Position numbers and translations under genes: made by a program. The notes under the pieces were generated by a model. The model made no database searches. It had not been told where the DNA came from and saw only the letters and a list, made by a program, of their open reading frames with translations. Of a DNA stretch of 64,000 nucleotides, positions 32,505 to 43,423 are shown in pieces. Positions within the stretch are counted from its first letter, which is position 1; each line of letters opens with the position of its first letter. This stretch comes from Calocera cornea HHB12733 (taxonomy: Eukaryota; Basidiomycota; Dacrymycetes; Dacrymycetales; Dacrymycetaceae), in the NCBI GenBank assembly GCA_001632435.1, contig KV424035.1, positions 1 through 64,000 of the forward strand, given 5' to 3'.

Positions 32505-35500
32505 ATGGCGACACCCGCGACTCCGGCACCACTCCATCCACCGTCACCTCCATCTCATACTCCTGTGGTCGATTTCGCCCTTATCGAGCGCCAGAAGGAG
32601 AACATCCAGCCATTGCGTAACGGCCGCTCCGCCTCTGCCCTCCAAAGCGTCTTCTCCGCTCCTCGCCAGGACCGCGTTGCCACCTTACAGGCTGGTCGAG
32701 AGAGACACGAGGAGGATATTGCTGCCGTTGAAGCCGCCGAAGCTGCCGACGGCTATGACGATCCTCTTGAGCCATACGTGAAGTTCGTCAAATGGACGAT
32801 AGACAACTACCCAGCGGGACAGACGGCGGAGAGCGGTATCATTCCGCTGGTAGAAAGAACAGCTCGTCGGTTCAAGGACGACCCTCGCTATAAGAGCGAC
32901 CTGAGATACCTCAAGGTTTGGGTTGCCTACGCGACTTATGTGCAAGACCCAATAGTCATTTACCAGCATCTGCTCGCCAATGAAATCGGGACACACTATG
33001 CGCTCTTGTATGAGGAGTATGCCAACGCATTGGAACGAACGGGAAGGTGCGTAGAATCGCTAAGTGTGCCGAGTTACAACTGACAACTCTTGTATAGCCG
33101 TGAGAAGGCGAACGAGATATTCCAGCTCGGCATTGCCCGAAAGGCTCAACCTCTGAATCGTCTCCCATCGCGATTCGCCGAGTTTCAGAAGCGCATGCTG
33201 CTCGCACCCGCCGACTCAGTTTCTCTCAACTCTGCTGCTACGGAGACACCTGCTGTAGGGCGCCGTCAAGCTCTCGCTCCACGGTCCGTTAGTTCCACCA
33301 ACCCATTGGGGTCCAGTGGCGCCCCAACAAACCCAGCCGCGCGTACGAACTCATCGATCACAGTCTTCGTCGATGAGGAGAACAAGGATCCGGCTCTGGA
33401 GACAAATGCCTGGCCTGACGTGGGTACGAAGGCTAGCCGTGTGAAGGAGAACACTCAGGCTGCTGGACCATGGAAAGGCGAAAAGTTGAAGATGCGCGGA
33501 CCAGCGGTTACTGGGCACGGTGCGACTCCTGCTCGTAAGCTGGATGTATACCAGGATTTGGACGATGTGAGCCGCCTGTTCCTGCTACGTAAATCTAGTG
33601 CTGATCCAATTGCATAGGCTGCCACCAAGACCCCATCCCATCCACTTCCTGAGGATGTTTTCTCCCGCTCCCTCAAGCCGAGCGAGGACCAGCTGCTGAG
33701 GCAAGATCCGTTCAAGAACTTTTCGCCAACTCCTGCCACGACTGCCAATCCCAGTCTGCTCACGTCGGTTTCGCAGTCCACCGGTGCTGTGGTGCAGGGG
33801 TCATCCTTAATGAAGATAGGGAAAGCCCACATCACATCAGACAAGCCTTTGACATTTAGCGACACCCGCAATATCGACGAACCGTTTGTCCCGCAGCCGA
33901 CGCAACGAAAGCTGGCGCCAGGCGTATCGAAGTCTGGGAAAGGCGAACACATCCGAATCGATCTCACGCAGATGTACAAGGATGGTATCGAGTGGAGCCT
34001 GGACGAAATGCGAGCTCGTAGGCGCGGCATGCTCGGCAAGACTTGGGAGGAAGAAGCGGCATCGAGTTCGTCCCCCGCTCCAGGATCGCTTGATGTCATG
34101 GAGCCTCTCAAGGATGAAGCCGAGCCTGGTCGAAAGGAGGCTGAACGTGAACGTATGACCATGCGTCTTGATGCGCCGACTGTAAACACTAGAGCGGCTC
34201 TTGATGATGTTTATGGCCTGTTCAATACTTCGCCCTCGAAATCTGAGCAGGACGAGCCTCCGTCTCCGATCAACTCCCCACCTCGTGTCGCACAAACACC
34301 ATCCACAATACCTGCACTTCGGCAGAACGAGAACGCCACGGCGCGCAAGCCTTCGGGACCGTTCTCAACATCGCGAACTCCTCTCAATGTATTTGGAGGT
34401 CTTTCGACTGTTATGGCAACACCAACACCTGCTCAAGGAACCCTGGGCCGTTCGGCAAGCGGCAAGACGCTGCTGGAGCTGCACGTGGAAGAACCTGAGC
34501 CCGAACCTGTGAAGACGCCGCACAAGCCTTTGGACATCTTCACGGATGCACCGGTCACCGCACCTCGATCCGCGGCTAAGGCGCCATTCCAGATTTTCGT
34601 GGATGAAACATCGGCACCGCCGAAAACTCCGGCCGGCTATTCCCGCGTAGACATCCAATCTGCGACGATGTCTGAGAAGAAGCCCTTTGCTATCTTTGTC
34701 GATCCAGACTTGGATGCACCCCTTGAGCCGTCACATCGGACATCTATCTCTCCGTCTCAAGAGGGTGCACCAGCGTTCCCCCTCTTTGTGGACCCGGCGC
34801 CAAAGCCCATTCATCCCCAAGAAGCTGAACATGGGGTGCCTCAAACTCCCTCGCCGGCACTGGCTTCGAAAGTTGATATCTCGGACACATACCACTCTTC
34901 GGAGAACGTGGAGAAGTCACGACTATTCTCTTTCATCGATGAGGAGGCTGACGCTAGAACGATCGTATCTCCGGAGAAGGCCGAGCCCGTTCAACGGGCC
35001 TTCGTCCCGTTCGTGGACTGTCCTGAGCGGACACCCCAAGCATCCTCGGCTCAATCTCAAGGTGCCTCTCGATCAAAAGAGATGCAGCAGCCGACAGGCA
35101 TGGCACTGCCGATGCCACCTCGTCCCGATCTCTCCCAATTACGTGTCGCAGCAGCCGAGCTGGAAGCCGACGATGAGCCAGACGAGCCGCAGACCCCATG
35201 GTCCGAAGCTGATGAGGAGCGTTGGATCGCGCAGCAAGAGCAAGAGCGGCAAGCTCGGCGAAACGCAAGACTTGGGAACTTCAACATCATGACTCCTATC
35301 ACCGAGCGTACATGCGAATTCACGCAGATGGGTAGCGTCGTGGGACAGGAAGACAATCGAACGGACGAAGATGACGACGATTTTAGGAGCAGAGCGGACT
35401 CCGAACGAGCCGATACTGCAGCCTGGTCAGAATACGTGACGGCCGAAGAGAAAGTCTCCGACGAATTCGAAATCCCAATTGGCGGCAACGATGCGTCACT

Positions 35501-36842
35501 GATGAAGATTGAAGACGTAACTCCGGGAGTGATGGATCTGAAAGATCTCCGGCTGGAAGGACCGCATGGCCAAATCATGGACCAGACACGCAGTCCACCG
35601 AACCCTTGTAACCCATTTGATAGCCAGATCCAGTCTTTCCTTCTATCTCATCTACCGCCGCTGAGCGCCAACGGCGACTTCCATGATCTGCGGCCAGCTA
35701 CTGCTGACAAGATGGATGGGCTTCAGAAGCATGCAAAGAAGATGGCAAGGAAGAGCGGGAACACAACCACAGTCCTTGCCGAAGATCGATTTCCCATCGC
35801 TCTGGGCAAGGACAGCTATGATGTGAAGGAGAAGCTCGGCGAAGGTGGCTTTGGCGCAGTCTTCTTGGCGCAGCTGGAGAAGGGCGAAGAGGATGAGGAC
35901 GAAGAACTGTTGGACGAGGACGAGGATGAGGAACACCTCGTCGCGATCAAAGTTGAACATCCCTGCAACATTTGGGAGGCTCTGGTCTTGCAGCGCATCC
36001 AGGCGGCCCTGCCCGAAAGACTGCGACAGTCTGTAATCCGGCCAAGATCGTTGTATGCCTATCAAGATGAAAGCTTCCTCGTACTTGACTTCTGTCAGCA
36101 AGGCACCCTCTTGGATGCCGTCAATCACGCATCGATAGCCAACTCCAGTACTTCAAACATCCCGGGAATGGACGAGCTGCTGACAATGTTCTTCTCCATC
36201 GAACTGCTGCGCCTTGTGGAAGGGATGCACGCTGCAGGATTTATTCATGGTGATATGAAGATCGACAACTGCCTTGTGCGCCTCGATGATGTTCCAGGAG
36301 GTGCAAGTGCCTGGTCATCTTCTTATAGCCGCAATGGTTCCGGAGGCTGGTCGCACAAAGGCATCAAGATGATCGACTTCGGCCGAGCTATCGATACGCG
36401 GCTGTTCCCCGCTGGGCAGCAGTTCATCGCCGACTGGCCCACCGACGAGCGTGACTGCGTTGAAATGCGCGAAAACCGACCATGGACGTATCAGAGCGAT
36501 TATTTCGGCCTCGCCAGCATTGTGTACTGTATGCTGTTTGGCAAGTACATCGAGACTATCGGCGTTCCGCTCGAAGCCCAACCGGCACGGAACCACTACA
36601 AGATCGCGAATACCCTGAAGCGGTACTGGCAATGCGAACTCTGGAGTCGCCTATTTGAGCTACTATTGAATCCGTGCTTGGCAAGCTCAGATGGCACTCT
36701 TCCGGTTACGCCCCAACTCACTGAAATTCGCGAGGATATGGAGAGTTGGCTGGAGGCTAATTGCGATAAAGCCGGAAAGAGTTTGAAGGGGTTACTGAAG
36801 AAGGTCGAACTCGCCGCGCTGGGCAAGAAGCGTCGTTACTGA
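32505..36842 (+). CDS. BUB1: MadBub spindle-checkpoint kinase (Bub1/BubR1 ancestral form)
   Basis: Exons 32505..33046, 33098..33566, 33618..36842 (1411 aa). It combines features of Mad3/BubR1 and Bub1: recruitment to kinetochores, inhibition of APC/C-Cdc20, and a kinase that in the family phosphorylates histone H2A. Seen: KEN box 1 at residues 31-33 (RQKENIQPL); the TPR-type Mad3/Bub1 domain from about residue 85 (PLEPYVKFVKWTIDNYP); an ABBA-like motif ITVFVDEE followed by KEN box 2 (RVKENTQ, bases 33444-33452); a long disordered region with further ABBA-like motifs; and a C-terminal kinase with glycine loop LGEGGFGAVFLAQ, VAIKVEH lysine, HGDMKIDN catalytic loop and IDFGRA. An acidic insertion (EEDEDEELLDEDEDEEH) interrupts the N-lobe. 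Having both KEN boxes and an intact kinase suggests a single unduplicated MadBub. Confidence 0.95.
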
Positions 36843-37082
36843 AGATTGACATACCTGACACTTGTCACCTGTAAAAGTATTTCTCACAGCCTGCTGCATA
36901 CCTCGTCTCTTGACGCACCCTCCCCTTATGTTTATGGAATGTGTAATCATCACAAGCAGAGGACATCACCCATGCGATTGCCGGAAAGAGCCGTGGCCAT
37001 CAACAGAGTAGCTAAGGCGTGCGAGACACGACATAGTGCACCACAAAAAAGATATGTTGAACCCGTACTCCCCCAATCTGCC
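36843..37082. terminator. Convergent 3' region MadBub / PBP1
   Basis: 240 bp between converging stops; no coding signal seen. Confidence 0.35.
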
Positions 37083-40000
37083 TCAGTGCGGCGGACCCAT
37101 AGGCATAGGTGGGCCTTGAGCCTCAAATGTCATCGGTGGGCCATTGGGTGGTCCAGGTTGCATCATCATCTGGTAAGGCATCCCCTGTGGCACTGCTACG
37201 GCATCAGGCTAGAACTGGAGGGGTGAAGAAACAGCTGGCCTACTCTGCGGGTTAGGGTAATGAGCGTATGCATGTGGCGGTAGTGGCGTCGGCGGCATGG
37301 AGCCTCGTCCTGCGCCGGCACCATTTGGCGCGCCAGGGTAAGGAGACGGAGCAGGAACGGGAGATTGCATGTATTGGGCGCCGGCTACGGCAGCTGTGGT
37401 CAGCACGAGAGAAGCTGTGTCAAAATGAGTTACTCACGAGGTCCCATTGGGCTCATCATCGGATGGGCATACATAGCGGGTGCTGAGAAAGCATTCATTC
37501 CTGCTATCATCAAGGCTTTGCCAGAAACTCACGACCACCGCCCGGAACGCCAGGCATAGGACCATAGATAGGCATGAACTGAGGTGGGGGCATATAACCA
37601 TTTGGATGCCCAGGCATAGGCATTGGCGGCTGTCCCGGTTGGGGCTTGGTTGAGCCGCGTTATATTCCGCTTATTCCAACAGGGTAAAAACTACTCACTG
37701 GACCCGGATAGCCGTAACGATACCCTGCATACATTTGCATGTATGCCTGAGCTTGGGCCATCTGAACTTCTGGATTGTTCTCTTCGAATGGCGCCGGCAT
37801 CTGTTGAGGTGGAGGAGGCGTTGGCTGAGGTGGAAGGAGGGATGCATAGCGCTTTCCACTGAACGGCCAGTTTGACGCTGTCATTAAACATTGAGGAAAT
37901 CATGCAGTGCGGCACTCAACCATCGCTTACGTGTGCTTGATGCCTCGGCGACCTTGTTGTGCTTGAAGGGACTAAAGTCGTCCTTGATATGCACACTGCC
38001 TTTCTTCAGCGGAGACGATCCGAAGAACGGATTGGGTTGCGAAGGTGCCGCCTGAAAACGTTTGAGAAGGCTGTCAAAAAAGTGTCGGACTTATGACTCA
38101 CCGGTTCTTCGGTCGGCTTCTTTGACAGTGGAGGACGCACGGGACTACCGCTTGGGACAGGGGATGGTGAGGCACCCTAAAGCTGTGGTCAGCAAATTAT
38201 CGAATAAATGATAGGACAAGTTCACATTGACTGGCTTAAAGGACGGCGCATTGGCATTCGGCCTGAAGCTGGAGGCATTGATGTTTAGCTTGAACTCGTT
38301 GGAGGGCGACGTGGAGGGAGTGGACTCTGCTGCAGGAGTTGCTTTACCAGGCGTAACACTGCCGCTGTTGAGACCATGCCTGGTTGCCGCTGGAGCCTTG
38401 GCTTTGCCGGGGTTGAAAGGTGGAATGTCTGGTATGGCATACTTGTCTGCAAGCTTGACTGCCTTGGCGTTCGTCGACGGAGCAGCAGAAGCGGATGAGC
38501 TGGGAGGTATGGCGTTCGCAGCAGGAGACTTCACAGCATTTGCCGCTTGAGCCACGCCAAGACCGTAGCGAGTTGAGGTGGACGGGTTCATGGAGGGGGC
38601 TGGCCCGATAGCCCGTGCGCCGTTCGTCTTAGCATCCTGCTTGGACTTCTCGAGTATCAGTCTCTTCTTCTCTTCATCCTTGGTCATGATGTTGACCAGA
38701 TCCTCCGGAACTTCTTTGTTCAGCTATAGAGATGATCAGTAGGGTGCGTGTGTCCTCAGAAGATGTACTGACCTTAAAGGAGGAGCTGAAGCGGATTAGA
38801 TCTGCAATTCGCTTGTCCTTCTCACTCTTCGCCAAATTCTTCCGTTGAGTTGTCAGGCGCTCCTTCTCGGCATGCACGAAGTTGCGGAAGTCTTGGACAA
38901 GAGGGTTCTCCACCGTAACCTGAATATCTTTAATCAGTGCATGTCGTTGTCCAATGAAATGCTGGACAGACCTGAGGCACTTTCGTTAGAGCATTACTGT
39001 GCTTGTCACCCGCACCAACAGATGCAGGGGGAGAGGCAACAGTCGACGCGCCCGTGGCTGCCTTCGCAGCCGGCTTCTCCGTCGCAGCTGTGGTATCCGA
39101 TTTGGCTTCGGTTGCTAAGGCAGGAGTTGGCTCGTCCTTTACGGATGTTGGCATGTCCACAGGCTCTGCCGATTCCACCACACCATTGGCCGCCAAGGTG
39201 GGAACAACAGGAGCGGATGGTGCAGATGAGGACACAGCCAGCGGGACGGCTGTAGATCCGGCTGTAGGCACGATAGGAGAGGATGCCTTGGTATTCAATA
39301 CCGCGGGAGTGGGCTGAGGACTGAGGGCCTTGCTGGAACCCAATGGCGATCCATTTGCAGCGGCAGCGGCAGCCGCTGCTCTTCTCGCCGCTGGCGGCAT
39401 GTACACATTCGGGTTGCGAGCCACACCGGAATACCTATCGCAGGATCAGAAATGCATTCGATCCGATCTTGGAAGGACTTACTTGTCTTCCTCATTCACT
39501 CCACTGTCGTCGACCTTCGCACCTCTCTCTTCAGCGATGTGAACGTTGGCAGTTGATGACTATGGCCATGAGCAAGGGTTCGTCATATCTGCGGGCAATA
39601 GCATACCTGTTGAATCTCCTCGGCAAGCTTCTGTGCCCTCTTCTCTCTCTCCTTGAAGTCGCTGGCCGACCTGTCCAGCTTTGTCGTATACAGGTCTTCA
39701 TCGAAAGATGTCTTGACCCCAAAGAGTTTCTCATTCGCAGCGAACTGATCCCACCCTCCTGATGATTGCATACCAAAGGTAACATCGTCACCACCGGAAG
39801 TATGACCATCATTGAAGTTCGGAAGAGGCGGCAAGCCAGCGCTGGTGTCGTTGGCCCAAGCACCTGGCCCAACGAGATCCCGTTCCCTGAATCCAGCAGC
39901 AGCGGACGCGATATCGCCATCCGTACGGAAGCCTATAAGGGATTGAATGGTATGAACGCGTATGAAACAGTGTGGAGGCATACCAGCATCAGAAATAGCT

Positions 40001-40640
40001 TCTGCGGATGAAGCCGCTTCTGAAGACGCGGCGGGTTTCGCAGACGCGGGTTCGATAATGTTCCAGGACATGAGTTGATGGCTCATGACTTGCAGCTTCG
40101 CCCGCACGTTGCCGTTCGGCTCTTTGGCGTCAGTAAGCAGGAACTGGTTATCCAGCCTGGCATCCGACAAGATCCCTTCGAAGCGCTGACCATTGCTGAG
40201 GGAGACGACCACTTTCGCGCCCTGCGTGCGATATCAGTGTCCTGAAACACGATGTATATGCAGCGAGTGCGCACAATGTTAGCACTCAATCCAGAAGTGC
40301 CTGCCCCATTCCCCATCCCCATCGCGGAGGGCGACATGCCACCGGCTTGGGCGATGTTGGAGAAGCTGGGATGGCCGTTCAATCCAGATGGAACAGATCG
40401 GGGACTATGCATTCCTGCCGGGGCCATGTTCGGTGCCATGTTTGGCGGGTAGGGCTGGTTCATATGAGGACCACCGCGTCCCCAAGCGCCTCGACTGTGA
40501 AGGATATGCATGAAGTTTGGTAAGTAACCATCAAGGTCTAGTAGCAAGCCGCGTGCAGCAGCTACTGACCCGCGCGACCCGCCCCCACGTCCCATGTCGC
40601 CATCCTTGCGTTTATTTCCTCCCCCTCGTGGCGCTGCCAT
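37083..40640 (-). CDS. PBP1: PAB1-binding protein 1 / ataxin-2 homologue
   Basis: Fifteen exons, complement(37083..37195, 37244..37393, 37438..37482, 37533..37644, 37699..37877, 37931..38051, 38102..38176, 38226..38723, 38773..38919, 38972..39434, 39483..39559, 39607..39932, 39984..40221, 40275..40494, 40570..40640), 944 aa. Ataxin-2 proteins act in poly(A) tail control and stress granules through poly(A)-binding protein. Seen: Gly/Arg-rich N terminus; LSm-like domain (AKVVVSLSNGQRFEGILSDA, LTDAKEPNG); LsmAD domain (MQSSGGWDQFAANEKLFGVK, SFDEDLYTTKLDRSASDF); a PAM2 motif for poly(A)-binding protein near residues 660-675 (KLNINASSFRPNANAPSF); and a Pro/Gln/Met-rich C terminus. Removing the 48-nt intron 37196-37243 avoids an in-frame TAG at 37209-37211 and adds the Met/Pro-rich end QGMPYQMMMQPGPPNGPPM. 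Confidence 0.92.
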
Positions 40641-43423
40641 CGTCCAATACTTGTAGGTGAAGGACCGAAAGAGAGTGGATAGGGTTAATTGAAAGGGGAA
40701 GTGCGAGCCAGCCGAGGAGCGTGATGGAGGAGAAGAACGACGCCGGAAGTGGGCCCGACCGAGGATATCGGTTCGAAGATGGGGATGAACGTTGATCTGG
40801 CTAGCTCAGGGTGAGCTTGCCAGTCTGCCAGCCTCGAGTGGATGACGAGGCCGAAAAGGGAAAGGTGAAGAGCAGTGAAGACAGCTGCCTTCTTGCTCGA
40901 AAATGTCGAGGCAGACGGCGAGAACGGTACTTCGCTGTGCAGCCAATGGGCACATCACCTTGGTCTCCAAGGTAGGGGTCCGGAAGCAAAATCCCAGCCC
41001 ATTGATAAGTAACTTAGTCGCATGCCGCCCATTATCTACTTGGCGATTGTAATACTTGACGTTTACTCGCTATTCATGCTACGACTATCATGGGGCGGGA
41101 GTCCCTGTGCGGACAAAGCGCAAGTGAGTGAAACACATTGTCCAGCGTTCATCCGACAGATATGTCTAGCCCCTTCTTCGGAAGTAACCTGGAGAAGGCG
41201 GGAATGCGCGGACGCCTCGTGCTAATTAAGAATAGGAAACCCTGGATAAGTGTACCCAAAGCTCATCGGGTTTCCCTGCATTCTTCACATCGACGTGACT
41301 GAAGATGACCATTCCGGGCATAGCACATCACCTTCCAGGCCCAGCAAGAGAGCAATTATGCAGTTTGCTTTCATCTGTGTGATTGTGCAACATAGGAATG
41401 CTCCGCGCGAAGTGCACAGCCAACAAAGTCCGAGGGCTTTCACCTAGCTCAGAGCTGTAAGACGGCCAAGGCGGCGCCGTTCCTTCCCAGCCATGAAGAA
41501 GGGAAGGGAAGAGGGAAGGATCGCCTTGCAAGCGTCCGCACAAGGGCCCTTGGACCGAATAAGTTCAGGAATCACGCGCCTCGTGCTCGTAGATCACCTC
41601 CACTGTGAACCAGGGACTTGTGGATGCACTCAGCTTGATACAAAATGAAGCGCAGGTCGATACCTGGGATGGTGGTGGGTCGCGACGCAGAAATCATCTG
41701 GTGCAGCTAGATGGTCGTGTCGATGTCATGTCGCAGATGTCACCCGTCCGAGGCGAACAATATATGAAGCGGTGAATTGACCTTGTCTCAGAGAAGGGTT
41801 TTCACGTGAAGTAGCCGCGGCGGAAGCGTCCCTCACACACGACGCCGACACATATACCACACGCCCGCAACCGAACTCAAGTGCACATGCACTCCTGTTA
41901 GTCGCCGCCCTTAGGGGACCTGCACGACCTTCAGCCCACGCCAACGGAGGATGTCTTCATCATTGCGACCCTCATGGGTGCCCATAAACCTATGGAAGCA
42001 GGGCAAATTCATCGTTTGTGGAGTTGCGCTCATTTGGGTGTGCGATGCGACTGGCGCGTTCAGTGAAGCGCTTGCAACGCCAGGGTGGACACGGTGCGCC
42101 GGCTTACTACAATAATACGTAATTACAGCTCTGACCCAAGGTCTATGCACAGGCGTACTGCTCTGGCCTCATCTTCACTTGGGGGACTAACGGCCTTGCT
42201 GCTGTTGTATCTCATAACAGTACTACCTCGTATACGAGGCACCAACCCGGATGTACGCAGAATACCAGACGTCCTGTGATCAGTGAAGCTCATCTGAATC
42301 GTAGTGGACCCAATGGAGACAATCTTCTGACCTTGCTGTTATCATTCCTGTACGTTGCGCTATCGTGGTTTCGTGTGCAAATTGGACATCGGCTGAGCGT
42401 TGCCTCGTCAGGTCACCACATTAGCAATTCCACTGTGTTGGACCTCGTTGAGCTGGTCTTTATCATCCGGCTCCGTATTAGGGGCCGCAAGAGGCATGGC
42501 GAGCGGTGAGTACAAACCAGGCTGGACAGTTCCACTGTAAGCTCATCTTCTGTTTAGCAACGGGCATAATGATCTTGGGATTTGGACTGATTGGCTTAAT
42601 ACCCAAACGATAACATCGCGCCGTCGGAATATGCAAATGTCTCTGTCATACCTCTAATGTGTTTGCTAGTCCACTGTAATGATAGGGCGAGACATAAGAC
42701 GTAAACAAATGCCTAGCAACTGGATGAACCCATGAGACGGCCACCTCGGGACTGCGTCTCTTGACCCGAACAAGCGAGCATCCGACGGCGACCGCAGAGC
42801 CTCCAGAGCCTGCATGTGAGAATCCCGATGGGGCAATCCGTTGGCATGTGAAACGATAATTAGCCGGAGCCGGCCCGAAAGCGGTGAGGAAAGCAGAATT
42901 TTCAGACGAAGGGTCCAATGCCTCCGTCGCACGGACCAGCACGAAAACACATATAGAGCGCCGGAGAGGCATTAATGGTTTCCCTATGATTATACTCTTT
43001 AGGATCATTTTTATAGTGACCTAACCGAGTCCACACATTCACATGTGCCACACCTTTAACTTCATTCGATGACATTGTTCACGCCGCCCTCACACCGAGA
43101 ACCTCTGCTGCTTCACGCAGCTCGATGACGTGCGCGTATGAGCGAAACCGGCCGCTTGCGGCTGTGTTTTGCGAGTGCGCGGGGCGGTTGTGACTTTTCT
43201 GATGAAGTCTTCACTGTTGTATGGTACCATGTAACTGAATGGTACTGTTCGAGGCAATGTACATAGGTTATCAGAGTTGTGTTCACGTTATCCTACTATT
43301 GCAACCCCCTGGGTGATACTTGTCGTTTCTCACGAAGCGTATCATTATCGAGAAATGCAGCATTTGCGTAGGACGAAGGTATCGGCCAGACGGAGACAAC
43401 AACAGTACCCACATGGTGCTATT
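40641..43423. other. 2.8-kb gene-poor region
   Basis: No gene can be supported here. The first ~400 bp are the PBP1 promoter. Short open frames occur on both strands; two plus-strand ones at 42139-42279 and 42276-42509 are hydrophobic (LTALLLLYLITVLPRI; NLLTLLLSFLYVALSWF) but have no recognised motif and no convincing splice partners. No transposase, reverse transcriptase or terminal repeat was recognised. It may hold a non-coding RNA, a decayed gene or a very short membrane protein gene. Confidence 0.4.

Noticed and set aside
37083..37211. Stop-codon readthrough at the in-frame TAG of PBP1
   Set aside because: A 48-nt intron with usable donor, pyrimidine tract and branch point removes the TAG, so ordinary splicing explains the downstream coding-like sequence.
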